The translations under genes were made by a program, and so were the position numbers. Under the pieces are notes generated by a model. It made no database searches. It saw only the letters and a list, made by a program, of their open reading frames with translations, and was not told the DNA's origin. 24,169 bases of DNA. Source: JBKEDF01 sp047975325 (GTDB lineage Bacteria; Pseudomonadota; Alphaproteobacteria; Rhodobacterales; Rhodobacteraceae). The stretch is from the NCBI GenBank assembly GCA_047975325.1, contig JBKEDF010000068.1:1-24169 (forward strand), given 5' to 3'. The first letter of the stretch is position 1; each line of letters opens with the position of its first letter. Positions 1-8,472 of this stretch are shown piece by piece.

Positions 1-130
1 CTAGGAAGGCGGGGGGCTCTGTTATATTCATGGCCATGTAGTACCGATGATCGCCCGGACAGGCCATACAGGGCCTGGATCAGGCAAAGTCCGCAGACCA
101 GTTTCATGCGGCAATGAACAAGGAGCAATC

Positions 131-997
131 ATGCGCGGAATTATTGCCGCAGTCCCGACCCCTGTCGACAGCAATCTGACATTTCAGTCGGCCCCCTATC
201 TGGAACATGCCAAATGGGCACTGGCCAATGGCTGCGACGGACTGAATATCCTCGGCTCAACGGGGGAGGCGAATTCCTTCGATAGCGCCACCCGCAAAAC
301 GGTGATGGCCTGTGCCGCGGGGGAACTTGATCGCGCGCGCCTGATGGTGGGAACGGCAACGCCTTCACTGGCCGAAACCATCGCCATGACGGGGCATGCC
401 GATGACCTGGGTTATAGCGTCGCTCTGGTACTGCCGCCTTACTATTACAAACCTGTCAGCGAAACCGGACTTTATAACTGGTATCGCACGCTGCACGAGG
501 CGCTTGGTGCCCGAAAGATAGCGATCTATTTCTATAACTACCCGCAGATGACGGGGATTGTCATTCCGGTTTCGGTCATCGCCCGACTGGCGGTGGATTT
601 CCCGGACCGGTTCCGGGGTATCAAGGATTCCTCTGGCGATTTGGATTATTGCCGCGCAATTGTCGCCGCAAATTCCGGCCTGGCTGTTTTTCCCAGTTCC
701 GAAACGGCGCTTGGTGTGGCGCGGGCAGATGGGTTTGCGGGCTGCATTTCGGCGACGGTCAATGCCTCGGCCCCGCTTTGTGCACGGTTCTGGTCCGGGA
801 AGGAAACAAGCCCCGGCACGGCCGAACGCATTGCCGGGATCCGCAGCGATATCGCCGCCCAGCCCCTGATCCCTGCGGTCAAGCATATGGTTGCGCGGCG
901 CAGCGGTGATCCGATCTGGGCCAATGTCGTACCACCTTTCGCACCGCTGACCGCTGATGGCCGCGCGGCGCTGGACAGGATTGATCCGGGCGCCTGA
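131..997 (+). CDS. Dihydrodipicolinate synthase / N-acetylneuraminate lyase family aldolase
   Basis: This 288-residue protein is a class I aldolase of the DHDPS/NAL superfamily, TIM-barrel enzymes that form a Schiff base with pyruvate or a 2-keto acid. Visible signatures are the GSTGE pyruvate-carboxylate loop (residues 42-46), the YFYNYP segment carrying the catalytic Tyr135, and GIKDSSGD with the Schiff-base lysine Lys165. The ATG at 131 is chosen because AAGGAGC lies just upstream and the barrel's first strand (RGIIAAVPTP) starts there; an in-frame ATG at 47 would add 28 residues that do not look like the family. The next gene converges 16 bases away, so it says nothing about function. Lysine biosynthesis DapA is possible, but the divergent sequence around the GTTGE motif and the lack of lysine-pathway neighbours fit a catabolic lyase or dehydratase paralogue better. 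The family is sure; the substrate is unknown. Confidence 0.9.
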   Translation: MRGIIAAVPTPVDSNLTFQSAPYLEHAKWALANGCDGLNILGSTGEANSFDSATRKTVMACAAGELDRARLMVGTATPSLAETIAMTGHADDLGYSVALVLPPYYYKPVSETGLYNWYRTLHEALGARKIAIYFYNYPQMTGIVIPVSVIARLAVDFPDRFRGIKDSSGDLDYCRAIVAANSGLAVFPSSETALGVARADGFAGCISATVNASAPLCARFWSGKETSPGTAERIAGIRSDIAAQPLIPAVKHMVARRSGDPIWANVVPPFAPLTADGRAALDRIDPGA

Positions 998-1013
998 AGA
1001 ACCGACCGGTCGA

Positions 1014-2876
1014 TCACCTCTCGGGCGGGGTTGCGCGCCGGGCCTGCCGTTCGGCGGCACGCGCCTCCACCGCCTGGGGCGGCAGCAGGGCAAGGATACG
1101 TGTCTCCTGCGGCAGGTTCTCTTCCGTGTTTTTCTGATCCGTGGAAAGCAGCATCAATTCCCTCTGCGGCGAAAGACGGCCGAATTCGATGGCATCGGGA
1201 TTGGTTTTGTTCCAGGCGGCATAGGTAAATTCCGCAGTCAGGCGGGAAAGCTGCACCGTCCAGCCGTTTTGTAAGGCCAGTTCGATCTGCGCAAGGGTCT
1301 GCCCGCTTCCAAGCGTCTGCGCGGTCAAGGCCATGGGAAGGGCATTGCGGGATTTTTCAGCGCCTTCACGACCAACCGTCCAGATCTGGTTGCGGCCGAA
1401 CTCATGCACGAAATTCGATGTGATCAGCGTATTATAGGCCTCATTCGGGGTTGCCGCGATCAATGTGCCATAGCGTGCCAGTTCAATCGAATTTTCCGCC
1501 GCCTGCGACAGGATATCCCCAAAGAAAACCGGAATGCCATCGGCACGAAGCCGTCGCAGGCGGGCCGGGTTTTCATCTGCCACCAAAACGGGGATCTCTG
1601 CCTTTGCCATGGTTTCGGCCAGAACCCGGGCCAGCCGTGAGCCCCCCACGATCAGGAGACCGGGCGGTTCCTGCCCCGACAGTCCAAGCAACCGCGCCAA
1701 AGGCGCAAATCCGAAACCGCAGGCAACAACCGTGATGATGACAAAGGCAAAGGCCAGGGGGGCAACAAGCGCACCATCCATCACCCCGGCAGAGACAAGC
1801 CGTTCACTGAAAAGCCCGGCCACAGCCACAAGAACAACCCCGCGCGGCCCCGTCAGCGCCACCAGCCAGCGTTCCTTCCAGGGGACGTCCGTCCCCAGGA
1901 GGGCGGCCATCACCGTCAGGGGTCGCGCAACAAGGACCACCACGATCACCCCGACGATCGACCGCCAGTCCAACGTCCCAAGGGCGGAAAATTCCATCTG
2001 TGCGGTCAACAGGATGAACACACCCGAAACCAGCAGGATCGTGGCGTATTCCTTGAAACGGCGCAATTCCTCAAAGCTTGGCAGATTGGCGTTGGCAATG
2101 ACAAGGCCCATGATGGTAACCGCCAAAAGCCCGCTTTCATGGCGGAACGTATCAGTGACGGCAAAGACCGCAAGCACACTGGCAAAGAGGATCGGAACCT
2201 TCATATATTCCGGAATCCAGCCATTGCGGAAAAACCAGGCAATGATACGCCCCGCAAGATAGCCCACCGCCAGCGCCACGGCGAATCCGAAAACCGAATT
2301 TCCAAGCGCAACCCAGAGCCCACCACTACCGCCGCTGAAAACCCGGACCGTTTCAAAGGCCAGCACCGCCGCCAATGCACCAAGCGGATCATTCACGATG
2401 GCTTCCCATTGCAGCAAGGCCGCAGGTCGCCGTGGCAACCGCGCCTGCCGCAGGAGCGGCGCAATGACGGTGGGGCCGGTCACGATCAGCACCCCGCCGA
2501 ACACCGCCGAGGAGGCCCAGGAAAGCCCGGCCCCGAAATGCAGTGCCAGGGCTGACAGTAGCCAGCCAAGCGGTGCCCCCACCGCAATCAGCCGCCGCAC
2601 GCCATGTGCCGCATCACGCAATTCATGCAGATTGAGGCTCAGCCCGCCCTCAAACAGGATCACCGCCACAGCCAGGGAGATCATGGGTTCAACCAGTGGT
2701 CCGATGTCGCGCGCAGGGTCGAAAAACCCCGTCGCCGGACCAACCAGCATTCCGGCCAGCAGCATCAGGACGATGGCAGGCAGCCGCAACCGCCAGGCCA
2801 TCCATTGCGAACCGACCCCCAGCATACCTACCAATGCAAAGGCCAGAATGGGCCCCAGACCCCCGGACTGTTCCAT
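1014..2876 (-). CDS. CPA-type cation:proton antiporter with C-terminal TrkA-N-like domain
   Basis: The 620-residue protein is an inner-membrane monovalent cation/H+ exchanger. Residues about 1-400 are a run of roughly 12-13 hydrophobic helices with TGPTVIAPLL (133-142) and EAIVNDPLGA, whose Asn162-Asp163 pair matches the ion-binding ND motif of CPA1 exchangers. LTGPRGVVLVAVAG (341-354) is another typical exchanger segment. From about residue 405 there is a soluble Rossmann-like domain (LLIVGGSRLARVLAE, then VLVADENPARL and VFFGDILS), which resembles a TrkA-N/RCK nucleotide-binding domain that gates transport. The start ATG has AGGGGGACAAG upstream on the minus strand. Its role is probably pH, Na+ or K+ homeostasis. 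The ion cannot be told from sequence alone. Icd lies upstream on the same strand, but its hairpin at 3064-3095 and 239 bases separate the two, so this gene probably has its own promoter. Confidence 0.9.
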   Translation of the reverse strand: MEQSGGLGPILAFALVGMLGVGSQWMAWRLRLPAIVLMLLAGMLVGPATGFFDPARDIGPLVEPMISLAVAVILFEGGLSLNLHELRDAAHGVRRLIAVGAPLGWLLSALALHFGAGLSWASSAVFGGVLIVTGPTVIAPLLRQARLPRRPAALLQWEAIVNDPLGALAAVLAFETVRVFSGGSGGLWVALGNSVFGFAVALAVGYLAGRIIAWFFRNGWIPEYMKVPILFASVLAVFAVTDTFRHESGLLAVTIMGLVIANANLPSFEELRRFKEYATILLVSGVFILLTAQMEFSALGTLDWRSIVGVIVVVLVARPLTVMAALLGTDVPWKERWLVALTGPRGVVLVAVAGLFSERLVSAGVMDGALVAPLAFAFVIITVVACGFGFAPLARLLGLSGQEPPGLLIVGGSRLARVLAETMAKAEIPVLVADENPARLRRLRADGIPVFFGDILSQAAENSIELARYGTLIAATPNEAYNTLITSNFVHEFGRNQIWTVGREGAEKSRNALPMALTAQTLGSGQTLAQIELALQNGWTVQLSRLTAEFTYAAWNKTNPDAIEFGRLSPQRELMLLSTDQKNTEENLPQETRILALLPPQAVEARAAERQARRATPPER

Positions 2877-3063
2877 CTTGTCCCCCTTGCGACGGGCCTT
2901 ATGGCCTCTGCACTGTTATTGCCGGGCGGATTGGACGAATCACCGCCATCCCATGCGACGATACCTGAAAAAACACAGGCGACAGGAATTCACCAGAGAT
3001 TGCATGGAATCCGGGCCCATCCGTTAATTTTTTCGCCCGGCTCAACGGGTTGATGGCACGGAA

Positions 3064-3095
3064 ATCCCGCCGATACCGTTGCGTATCGGCGGGAT
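3064..3095 (-). terminator. Hairpin terminator of icd
   Basis: A perfect inverted repeat, ATCCCGCCGATAC (3064-3076) and GTATCGGCGGGAT (3083-3095), forms a 13-bp stem with a six-base loop. It begins about 20 bases past the icd stop codon. On the minus strand only a short TTT run follows the stem, so the intrinsic terminator is plausible but the U-tract is weak. Confidence 0.7.
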
Positions 3096-3115
3096 CAATA
3101 CCCTCGGGATCTGTC

Positions 3116-5320
3116 TTACCCGAAGATCGCGTTCAGCGTCGCACTGGGGCGCATGACGGCCGCGGTTTTGACTGCATCACCGTGATAATAGCCCCCCAGA
3201 TCGGCGGATTTTCCCTGCACACCTGCCAGCTCGGCAAGGATCTTCGCCTCACCATCGGCCAGCGCCTTGGCAACCGGTCCGAAATGGGCTGCAAGTTCCG
3301 CATCTTCCTGCTGCGCAGCCAGCGCCTCGGCCCAATAACGGGCGAACCAGTAATGACTGTCGCGGTTATCGGGTTCACCAACCTTGCGGCTGGGGGAACG
3401 GTTATGATCCAGGATGCCCTGTGTTGCGGTATCCACCGCATTGCCCAGCACGCGCGCCTTTTCATTGCCGCGGGCATCGGCAAGGAATTTCAGGCTTTCG
3501 CCCAAGGCACAGAATTCGCCAAGGGAATCCCAACGCAGGTGGTTTTCCTCGACAAGCTGCTGGACATGCTTGGGCGCGGAACCACCCGCGCCGGTTTCGA
3601 ACAACCCACCGCCCTGCATCAGCTTGACGATGGAAAGCATCTTGGCCGAGGTGGCAAGTTCAAGGATCGGGAAAAGGTCGGTCAGATAATCGCGCAGCAC
3701 ATTGCCGGTAATCGCAATGGAATTTCCGCCCGAACGGATCGTCTCCAGCGTCTTGCGGGTGGCCTCGCGCGGGGCGAGGATCTGAAACTTGTTTTCCACG
3801 CCCTTCGCCTTGAGGACCGGACGGACATATTTGATCAGTTCCGCATCATGGGCACGGGTTTCATCCAGCCAGAAGATCGCCTCGCAGCCTTCCGCCTTCT
3901 GTCGATCAATGGCGAGGTTTACCCAATCCTCGATCGGGGCCTTGCGGGCCGAGGCTGAACGCCAGATATCCCCCGCTTCGACCTTGTGCTGGTGCAATAC
4001 ACTGCCATCATCAAGAACCATCTTGACCACACCATCTGCGGGGATTTCAAAAGTGGTGGGGTGGGATCCGTATTCTTCGGCTTTCTGCGCCATCAGGCCG
4101 ATATTCTGCACTGTCCCTGCCGTGGCAGGGTCAAGCTTGCCGGTTTCCTTGAAATACCTGATCGCCTCATCATAGACCGGTGCATAGGAATTATCAGGGA
4201 TCACGCAATTGGTATCCGCTTCCTTGCCATCGGGACCCCAGCCCTTGCCACCCGCACGGATCAATGCGGGCATCGAGGCATCGATGATCACATCCGAAGG
4301 TACATGCAGATTGGTGATGCCCTTGTCGGAATTCACCATATACATTGGCGGACGTTTGGCGGTCACAGCCTCAATCGCCGCCAGGATTTCAGGCTTGTCC
4401 TTGACCCGTGCCAGCAGATCGCCCAACCCGGAATTCGGATTGACGCCAAGGGCCTTCATGTCATCACCGAACTTGTCAAAGACCGGCTGAAGCCAGGCCT
4501 TGACCGCATGACCAAAGATGATCGGGTCGGAAACCTTCATCATCGTGGCCTTCATATGCAACGAAAACAGCGTGCCATCCACCGTGGTCTTTTCGATTTC
4601 CGTGGCAAGGAAGGCATCCAGCGCCTTCGCACTCATATAGGTCGCGTCAACAACGGTTCCTGCCGGATAGCTCACCCCCTCCTTCAGGACGGTCTCGCCA
4701 GAGGCGGTTTCCAGAACGATCCGTGCCGTGGCCTCCGCAGGCAAGGTGGCGGAAACTTCATTGGACCGGAAATCCCCGTCCGCCATCGCGGCCACACGGG
4801 TCTTGCTGGCCTTCGTCCATTCGCCCATGCGATGCGGGTTTGCCTGGGCATAGGCCTTGACCGCCTTGGCAGCGCGACGATCGGAATTGCCTTCCCGCAA
4901 AACCGGGTTCACCGCCGATCCCTTAATCGCGTCATAGCGTGCACGGATGGCCTTTTCGGCATCCGTGGCGGGTTTCTCGGGATAGTCGGGCAGCTTGTAG
5001 CCCTGGCCTTGAAGTTCCTTGATCGCAGCAACGAGCTGAGGGACCGAGGCCGATATATTCGGCAGCTTGATGACATTTGCCCCGGGTGTCTTCACCAGAC
5101 GACCCAGTTCCGCCAGGTCGTCGGATTGGCGTTGCGCCTCGGTCAGGTTTTCGGGGAAGGTTGCGATAATCCGCCCCGCAAGGCTGATATCCCTTGTGCC
5201 AACGCTGACCCCCGCAGCCTGCGCGAAGGACTGAATGATCGGCAGAAACGACGCCGATGCCAGTTCAGGCGCTTCGTCAACCTTGGTATAGATGATGTCG
5301 GGGGTGTTCTGATCAGCCAT
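3116..5320 (-). CDS. icd: NADP-dependent isocitrate dehydrogenase, monomeric type
   Basis: The product oxidatively decarboxylates isocitrate to 2-oxoglutarate in the TCA cycle, making NADPH in the cytosol. At 734 residues it is close to the usual length (about 740) of the monomeric IDH-II class, which is unrelated in fold length to the 415-residue dimeric enzyme. Class signatures are present: the start TPDIIYTKVDEAPELAS, LPNISASVPQL (86-96), and GSAVNPVLREGNSDRRA (134-150), which carries substrate-binding residues; HVPSDVIIDASMPALIR follows in the middle. The ATG at 5320 is chosen because the family begins there and GGAGGA lies shortly upstream; an ATG at 5440 would add 40 unrelated residues and start inside a palindrome. 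It stands alone between a monooxygenase gene and an antiporter gene, with a strong hairpin behind it. Confidence 0.96.
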   Translation of the reverse strand: MADQNTPDIIYTKVDEAPELASASFLPIIQSFAQAAGVSVGTRDISLAGRIIATFPENLTEAQRQSDDLAELGRLVKTPGANVIKLPNISASVPQLVAAIKELQGQGYKLPDYPEKPATDAEKAIRARYDAIKGSAVNPVLREGNSDRRAAKAVKAYAQANPHRMGEWTKASKTRVAAMADGDFRSNEVSATLPAEATARIVLETASGETVLKEGVSYPAGTVVDATYMSAKALDAFLATEIEKTTVDGTLFSLHMKATMMKVSDPIIFGHAVKAWLQPVFDKFGDDMKALGVNPNSGLGDLLARVKDKPEILAAIEAVTAKRPPMYMVNSDKGITNLHVPSDVIIDASMPALIRAGGKGWGPDGKEADTNCVIPDNSYAPVYDEAIRYFKETGKLDPATAGTVQNIGLMAQKAEEYGSHPTTFEIPADGVVKMVLDDGSVLHQHKVEAGDIWRSASARKAPIEDWVNLAIDRQKAEGCEAIFWLDETRAHDAELIKYVRPVLKAKGVENKFQILAPREATRKTLETIRSGGNSIAITGNVLRDYLTDLFPILELATSAKMLSIVKLMQGGGLFETGAGGSAPKHVQQLVEENHLRWDSLGEFCALGESLKFLADARGNEKARVLGNAVDTATQGILDHNRSPSRKVGEPDNRDSHYWFARYWAEALAAQQEDAELAAHFGPVAKALADGEAKILAELAGVQGKSADLGGYYHGDAVKTAAVMRPSATLNAIFG

Positions 5321-5426
5321 GGACTCCAATCCTCCGTTTGCCTTGCCCTGCCATAGTCCAACCGGCGGGCGGTTTCCAGTGCTGACTGCCTGCAGGTCGT
5401 TGCGATGATCGGAAACACGGACGGGG

Positions 5427-5446
5427 CTTTCGGTGATCACCGAAAG
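5427..5446. promoter_or_regulatory. 20-bp perfect palindrome between the monooxygenase gene and icd
   Basis: CTTTCGGTGATCACCGAAAG reads identically on both strands, and the two flanking CC/GG pairs add to it after one mismatch. It lies just after the monooxygenase stop codon and about 106 bases before the icd start. It could be an operator for a dimeric regulator of icd, or a transcription terminator. The T-run (TTTT at 5451-5454) is on the plus-strand side, which is not the side needed for the minus-strand monooxygenase gene. Confidence 0.5.
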
Positions 5447-5452
5447 TCCGTT

Positions 5453-6634
5453 TTACGCCGTCACATCATATTCATATAACCAGTCAAAACGACGCAGGGC
5501 GAAATCCGGGGCGAAGATGGCCCCGGCACGCAGCCCGAAATGCGCCATTTCGCGCAGTGGGCTGCGCAGGTGATAATTGCGGGCATTGCGATTGGCGGCT
5601 TCCACAACCCGTTCCACGCGGTGTTGCCGCGCGGCCTGATAGGTGGCAAGACCCGTCTCCACGCTTTCCGCTTCTGCCAGGGTGCGTGCCAGCATCCACG
5701 CATCCTCCAGCGCCATATTTGCTCCCTGTGCCATGAACGGCAATGTCGGATGGGCCGCATCACCCAGGATCGCGGCACGCCCCCGATGCCAGGATCTGGC
5801 CACGGGATGCCGGAACAGACCCCAGAGCCAGACTTCCCCTGCCTGATCAAGCCAGTCGCGCACACGGGATGAAAACCCGGCAAAGGCCAGCCGCATTTCC
5901 ATCGGGTCATCGCGCAGGGCCCAGCCTTCTTCGACCCAGCGATGGCGTTCTTCCACGGCAACGATATTGCGCAGGCCCCCATCCCGCATCGGATAGGAAA
6001 CCAGATGACGCCCCTGACCCATATGAACCTCGGCAACAGGGGCCGCCCCCGGTTCACAGGGGATGGTGGCGCGCCAGGCAATCTGGCGGGTGAAAAACGG
6101 TGCCACCTTGCCGTTCAGCGCAATACGTACCTGCGAATGAAGCCCATCAGCGCCAATCAGGATATCAACTTCCCGTTCCGCACCCTGCGCCGTCACCAGC
6201 CGGGGGCGCGAAGCCTCCAGATCGACTCGCTCGATACGTTGCAGCAACTGCAGTTCAACCCCTACCTCTATCGCGGCCTGTAACAGAAATTCGATCAGAT
6301 CGGCGCGATGCAGGAAATGATATCCCTGTCCCGGCCGTAATCCGGCCAGATCGAGCGTCACCACCTCGGCCCCGGTTTCACCATGAAAAAGCCGCACCGC
6401 CGAGGCCCGCACCGAAACCGCCTGCAAGGCGGGCTCAAGGCCCAGCGCCTTCAGCACCGCCGCCCCATTGGGACTGATCTGCAAACCCGCCCCCACTTCG
6501 CGAATCGCATCGGCCTGTTCCAGTACTGTCACCCGTGCGCCATGCAGCGCCAGCGCGCGGGCCACGGCAAGCCCAGCAACCCCCGCCCCCAGAACCGTGA
6601 TATCGGCCCCGTTCAATCCTCCGTCAAACCCCAT
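5453..6634 (-). CDS. FAD-dependent monooxygenase (salicylate hydroxylase/UbiH-like)
   Basis: This 393-residue cytosolic flavoprotein belongs to the class A aromatic hydroxylases, which use NAD(P)H and O2 to hydroxylate aromatic substrates. It has the N-terminal FAD dinucleotide-binding motif GAGVAG (16-21) followed by the acidic VLEQ end of the second strand, the DG motif IGADGLHSQVR (160-170), and the GDAAHP motif (291-296) that contacts FAD ribityl and phosphate. The ATG at 6634 is preceded by GGAGG eight bases upstream. An upstream in-frame ATG at 6682 would run through the dksA terminator hairpin, so it is rejected. Overall pattern (VGAGLQISPNGAAVLKALGL, FRHPVARSW) matches salicylate 1-monooxygenase-like proteins widespread in Rhodobacterales, but no aromatic-degradation genes are adjacent, so the substrate is not assignable. 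Confidence 0.88.
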   Translation of the reverse strand: MGFDGGLNGADITVLGAGVAGLAVARALALHGARVTVLEQADAIREVGAGLQISPNGAAVLKALGLEPALQAVSVRASAVRLFHGETGAEVVTLDLAGLRPGQGYHFLHRADLIEFLLQAAIEVGVELQLLQRIERVDLEASRPRLVTAQGAEREVDILIGADGLHSQVRIALNGKVAPFFTRQIAWRATIPCEPGAAPVAEVHMGQGRHLVSYPMRDGGLRNIVAVEERHRWVEEGWALRDDPMEMRLAFAGFSSRVRDWLDQAGEVWLWGLFRHPVARSWHRGRAAILGDAAHPTLPFMAQGANMALEDAWMLARTLAEAESVETGLATYQAARQHRVERVVEAANRNARNYHLRSPLREMAHFGLRAGAIFAPDFALRRFDWLYEYDVTA

Positions 6635-6655
6635 ATACCGCCTCCGAAACACAAA

Positions 6656-6679
6656 CGCCGGACCATGACTGGCCCGGCG
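6656..6679 (-). terminator. Probable terminator of dksA
   Basis: On the minus strand downstream of dksA, CGCCGG-C-CCA-type arms pair around a four-base loop: CGCCGG (6656-6661) with CCGGCG (6674-6679) and CCA (6663-6665) with TGG (6670-6672), with one A/C mismatch. A T-rich stretch (GTTTGTGTTT) follows in the dksA direction. It ends about 20 bases before the monooxygenase start codon and so separates the two genes. Confidence 0.55.
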
Positions 6680-6707
6680 CAAAGATCATGCATGAACAAC
6701 GGTCGCG

Positions 6708-7181
6708 TCAGTCGTCGCGATGGACCCGTTCACGCCGTTCATGCCGTTCCTGCGCCTCAAGCGTCATCGTCGCGATCGGCCGCGCATCCAGCCGCCGCAG
6801 CGAAATCGGCTCCCCGGTCACCTCACAAAACCCGTATTCACCACTTTCGATCCGACGCAGGGCAGAGTCGATTTTCGATACGAGCTTGCGCTGACGGTCA
6901 CGGGTGCGCAATTCCAATGCACGGTCGGTTTCTTCCGAGGCCCGGTCGGCAATATCGGGAACGTTACGGGCCGATCCCTGCAGCCCCTCAATCGTCTCTG
7001 CCGACTGATCCAGAAGTTCCTGCCGCCAGATCAGTAACTTGCGGCGGAAATATTCCAGTTGCCGCGCATTCATGAATGGTTCATCTTCAGCTGGGCGGTA
7101 GTCATCCGGGAGGAAGGATTCTGCCTTCATCTCTTCAATCTCCTTGGTGCCGAAATCTTTCGGCAAACGGGTAATCGTCAT
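6708..7181 (-). CDS. dksA: DksA-family RNA polymerase-binding transcription factor
   Basis: DksA inserts a coiled coil into the RNA polymerase secondary channel and, with ppGpp, adjusts rRNA, amino-acid and stress promoters. The 157-residue protein has the family layout: a variable N-terminus, a long coiled coil (about 38-112), the tip motif DIADRA (76-81) keeping the two Asp and the Ala that are functionally critical in E. coli DksA, and the C-terminal globular region YGFCEVTGEPISLRRLDARPIA. Only one of the four zinc ligands of E. coli DksA remains: the positions read Cys119, Thr122, Thr140 and Ala143. From family knowledge, single-cysteine DksA is normal for alphaproteobacteria and is known to be active in Rhodobacter sphaeroides. 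The start has AGGAGC upstream. The gene is divergent from the MoxR ATPase gene, with 119 bases between them. Confidence 0.93.
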   Translation of the reverse strand: MTITRLPKDFGTKEIEEMKAESFLPDDYRPAEDEPFMNARQLEYFRRKLLIWRQELLDQSAETIEGLQGSARNVPDIADRASEETDRALELRTRDRQRKLVSKIDSALRRIESGEYGFCEVTGEPISLRRLDARPIATMTLEAQERHERRERVHRDD

Positions 7182-7300
7182 GGCAAGCTCCTGATTGGTG
7201 GCTGACTTATCCGAAGGTCAGGTGAATGTCACTAGCGGTTGCGACAATTTCATCTGACGGATAGGGTCGCGCCGATCAGTCGCAGGGGGCAGTTTCGGCC
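7182..7300. promoter_or_regulatory. Divergent promoter region, dksA / MoxR ATPase
   Basis: These 119 bases separate the start codons of two divergent genes and must contain signals for both, unless transcripts start further away. I see no convincing pair of -35 and -10 boxes. GTGACA/TAAGTC toward dksA and TTGCGA/TAGGGT toward the ATPase are the nearest 17-bp-spaced candidates, and both are weak. Confidence 0.35.
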
Positions 7301-8137
7301 ATGAAATTCAAATCCACCGATCAATATATCGCCACCGAAGACCTGACCATCGCGGTCAATGCGGCTGTCACGCTGGAACGGCCGCTGCTGGTCAAGGGCG
7401 AACCGGGAACCGGCAAGACCGAACTTGCCCGCCAGGTGGCCGAAGCGCTGGGCCTGCCCATTCTGGAATGGCATGTGAAATCGACAACCCGGGCGCAGCA
7501 GGGGCTTTATGAATATGACGCCGTATCACGGCTGCGCGACAGCCAGCTTGGCGATGAACGCGTCCATGACGTGAAAAACTATATCCGCAAGGGCAGGCTC
7601 TGGCAGGCCTTCGAGGCTGAGGGCCGCGTGGTTTTGCTGATCGATGAGATCGACAAGGCCGATATCGAGTTTCCCAATGATTTGCTACAGGAACTCGACC
7701 GGATGGAATTTCACGTCTATGAGACGGGTGAGACGATCCGCGCGCGCCATCGCCCGATCGTGATCATCACATCCAATAACGAAAAGGAGCTGCCCGATGC
7801 CTTCCTGCGGCGCTGCTTTTTCCATTTCATCCGCTTCCCCGATACCGAAACGCTGCGCGCGATCGTCCAGGTGCATTTTCCCGGCATCAAGGAAGCATTG
7901 CTGACAACGGCACTGACCCAGTTCTTCGAAATCCGTGAAGTCCCAGGGCTGAAGAAGAAGCCTTCGACAAGCGAGGTGCTCGACTGGCTCAAGCTGCTGC
8001 TGGCAGAGGATCTGACCCCCGAGGATCTGGCGCGCGGCAAGGTTGCCCTGCCCCGGCTTCACGGGGCGCTTTTGAAAAATGAACAGGATGTACATCTGTT
8101 CGAACGTCTTGCCTTCATGGCACGGGCGGGTCGATAG
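7301..8137 (+). CDS. MoxR-family AAA+ ATPase
   Basis: The 278-residue protein is a cytosolic AAA+ ATPase of the MoxR clade, which are chaperone-like remodelling enzymes that usually act with a VWA-domain partner. It shows Walker A GEPGTGKT (33-40), Walker B VLLIDEID (111-118), sensor 1 IITSNN (155-160), the arginine-finger segment LRRC (169-172), and a sensor-2-like PSTSE (221-225) before the C-terminal helical lid. Length fits the single-domain MoxR group. The start ATG has a GGGGGC purine block 10 bases upstream. The likely partner is the CoxE-like VWA protein at 10059-11240, with a lipoprotein gene and a small membrane-protein gene between. It is known that paired MoxR/VWA genes mature metalloenzymes or act in envelope stress; which applies here is not visible. 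Confidence 0.92.
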   Translation: MKFKSTDQYIATEDLTIAVNAAVTLERPLLVKGEPGTGKTELARQVAEALGLPILEWHVKSTTRAQQGLYEYDAVSRLRDSQLGDERVHDVKNYIRKGRLWQAFEAEGRVVLLIDEIDKADIEFPNDLLQELDRMEFHVYETGETIRARHRPIVIITSNNEKELPDAFLRRCFFHFIRFPDTETLRAIVQVHFPGIKEALLTTALTQFFEIREVPGLKKKPSTSEVLDWLKLLLAEDLTPEDLARGKVALPRLHGALLKNEQDVHLFERLAFMARAGR

Positions 8138-8472
8138 ATATAACCACAGAACCAGCCGTTAACGTTCTGTTGAAAAAAGAGAATCGGGTTGGGATTTCTG
8201 CTATCTGTTCCCTCAGGATTCCGTGATGTTTATTTCATTTTGAAATATATCGTTATAATTGCCGCAAAATATCGTGGGCAGTCCTGTTCATTCCCGCAAT
8301 CCCTAGATCCGGCTTCCGATACCCCCTTTCAGGCCGATTGACTCCCGCCGCGGCCCCTACCGAAACTGTGATCTTGCCCCACGGGAAAGCCGCCCTGGCG
8401 GACGGGATGTTATGGATGTGACCTTGAAAAGACTTCTGCGATGGCAATTCGCCCGCACCAGGGCGTGATCGG
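8138..8472. other. 335-base intergenic stretch, no supported gene
   Basis: Between the MoxR ATPase gene and the lipoprotein gene. A weak inverted repeat, ACAGAAC (8146-8152) with GTTCTGT (8164-8170), follows the ATPase stop, but it has an 11-base loop and no T-run. An AT-rich patch at 8228-8272 contains TATAAT (8254-8259), a perfect -10 hexamer on the plus strand, but no good -35 box at the right distance. An 18-codon frame at 8412-8468 ends four bases before the next gene; I see no ribosome binding site for it. A promoter for the lipoprotein-VWA-protease group probably lies here. Confidence 0.5.

Noticed and set aside
1..117. Possible 3' end of an upstream plus-strand gene (open frame from base 1 to the TGA at 115-117, and another to the TAG at 39-41)
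   Set aside because: Only 12 to 38 codons are visible, none with a recognisable motif, and several frames are open there. It could be a gene tail in an operon with the aldolase, but the sequence cannot decide.
3986..5356. 456-codon plus-strand open frame opposite icd
   Set aside because: It lies fully antisense to a certain gene; its protein is rich in Arg, His and Gly with no domain. It is a by-product of GC-rich codon use.
8146..8170. Inverted repeat ACAGAAC/GTTCTGT after the MoxR gene as a terminator
   Set aside because: Seven-bp AT-containing stem, 11-base loop, and an A-run rather than a T-run behind it.
8412..8468. 18-codon frame ending four bases before the lipoprotein gene, possible leader peptide
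   Set aside because: No ribosome binding site or codon run typical of attenuation leaders; a frame this short is expected by chance.
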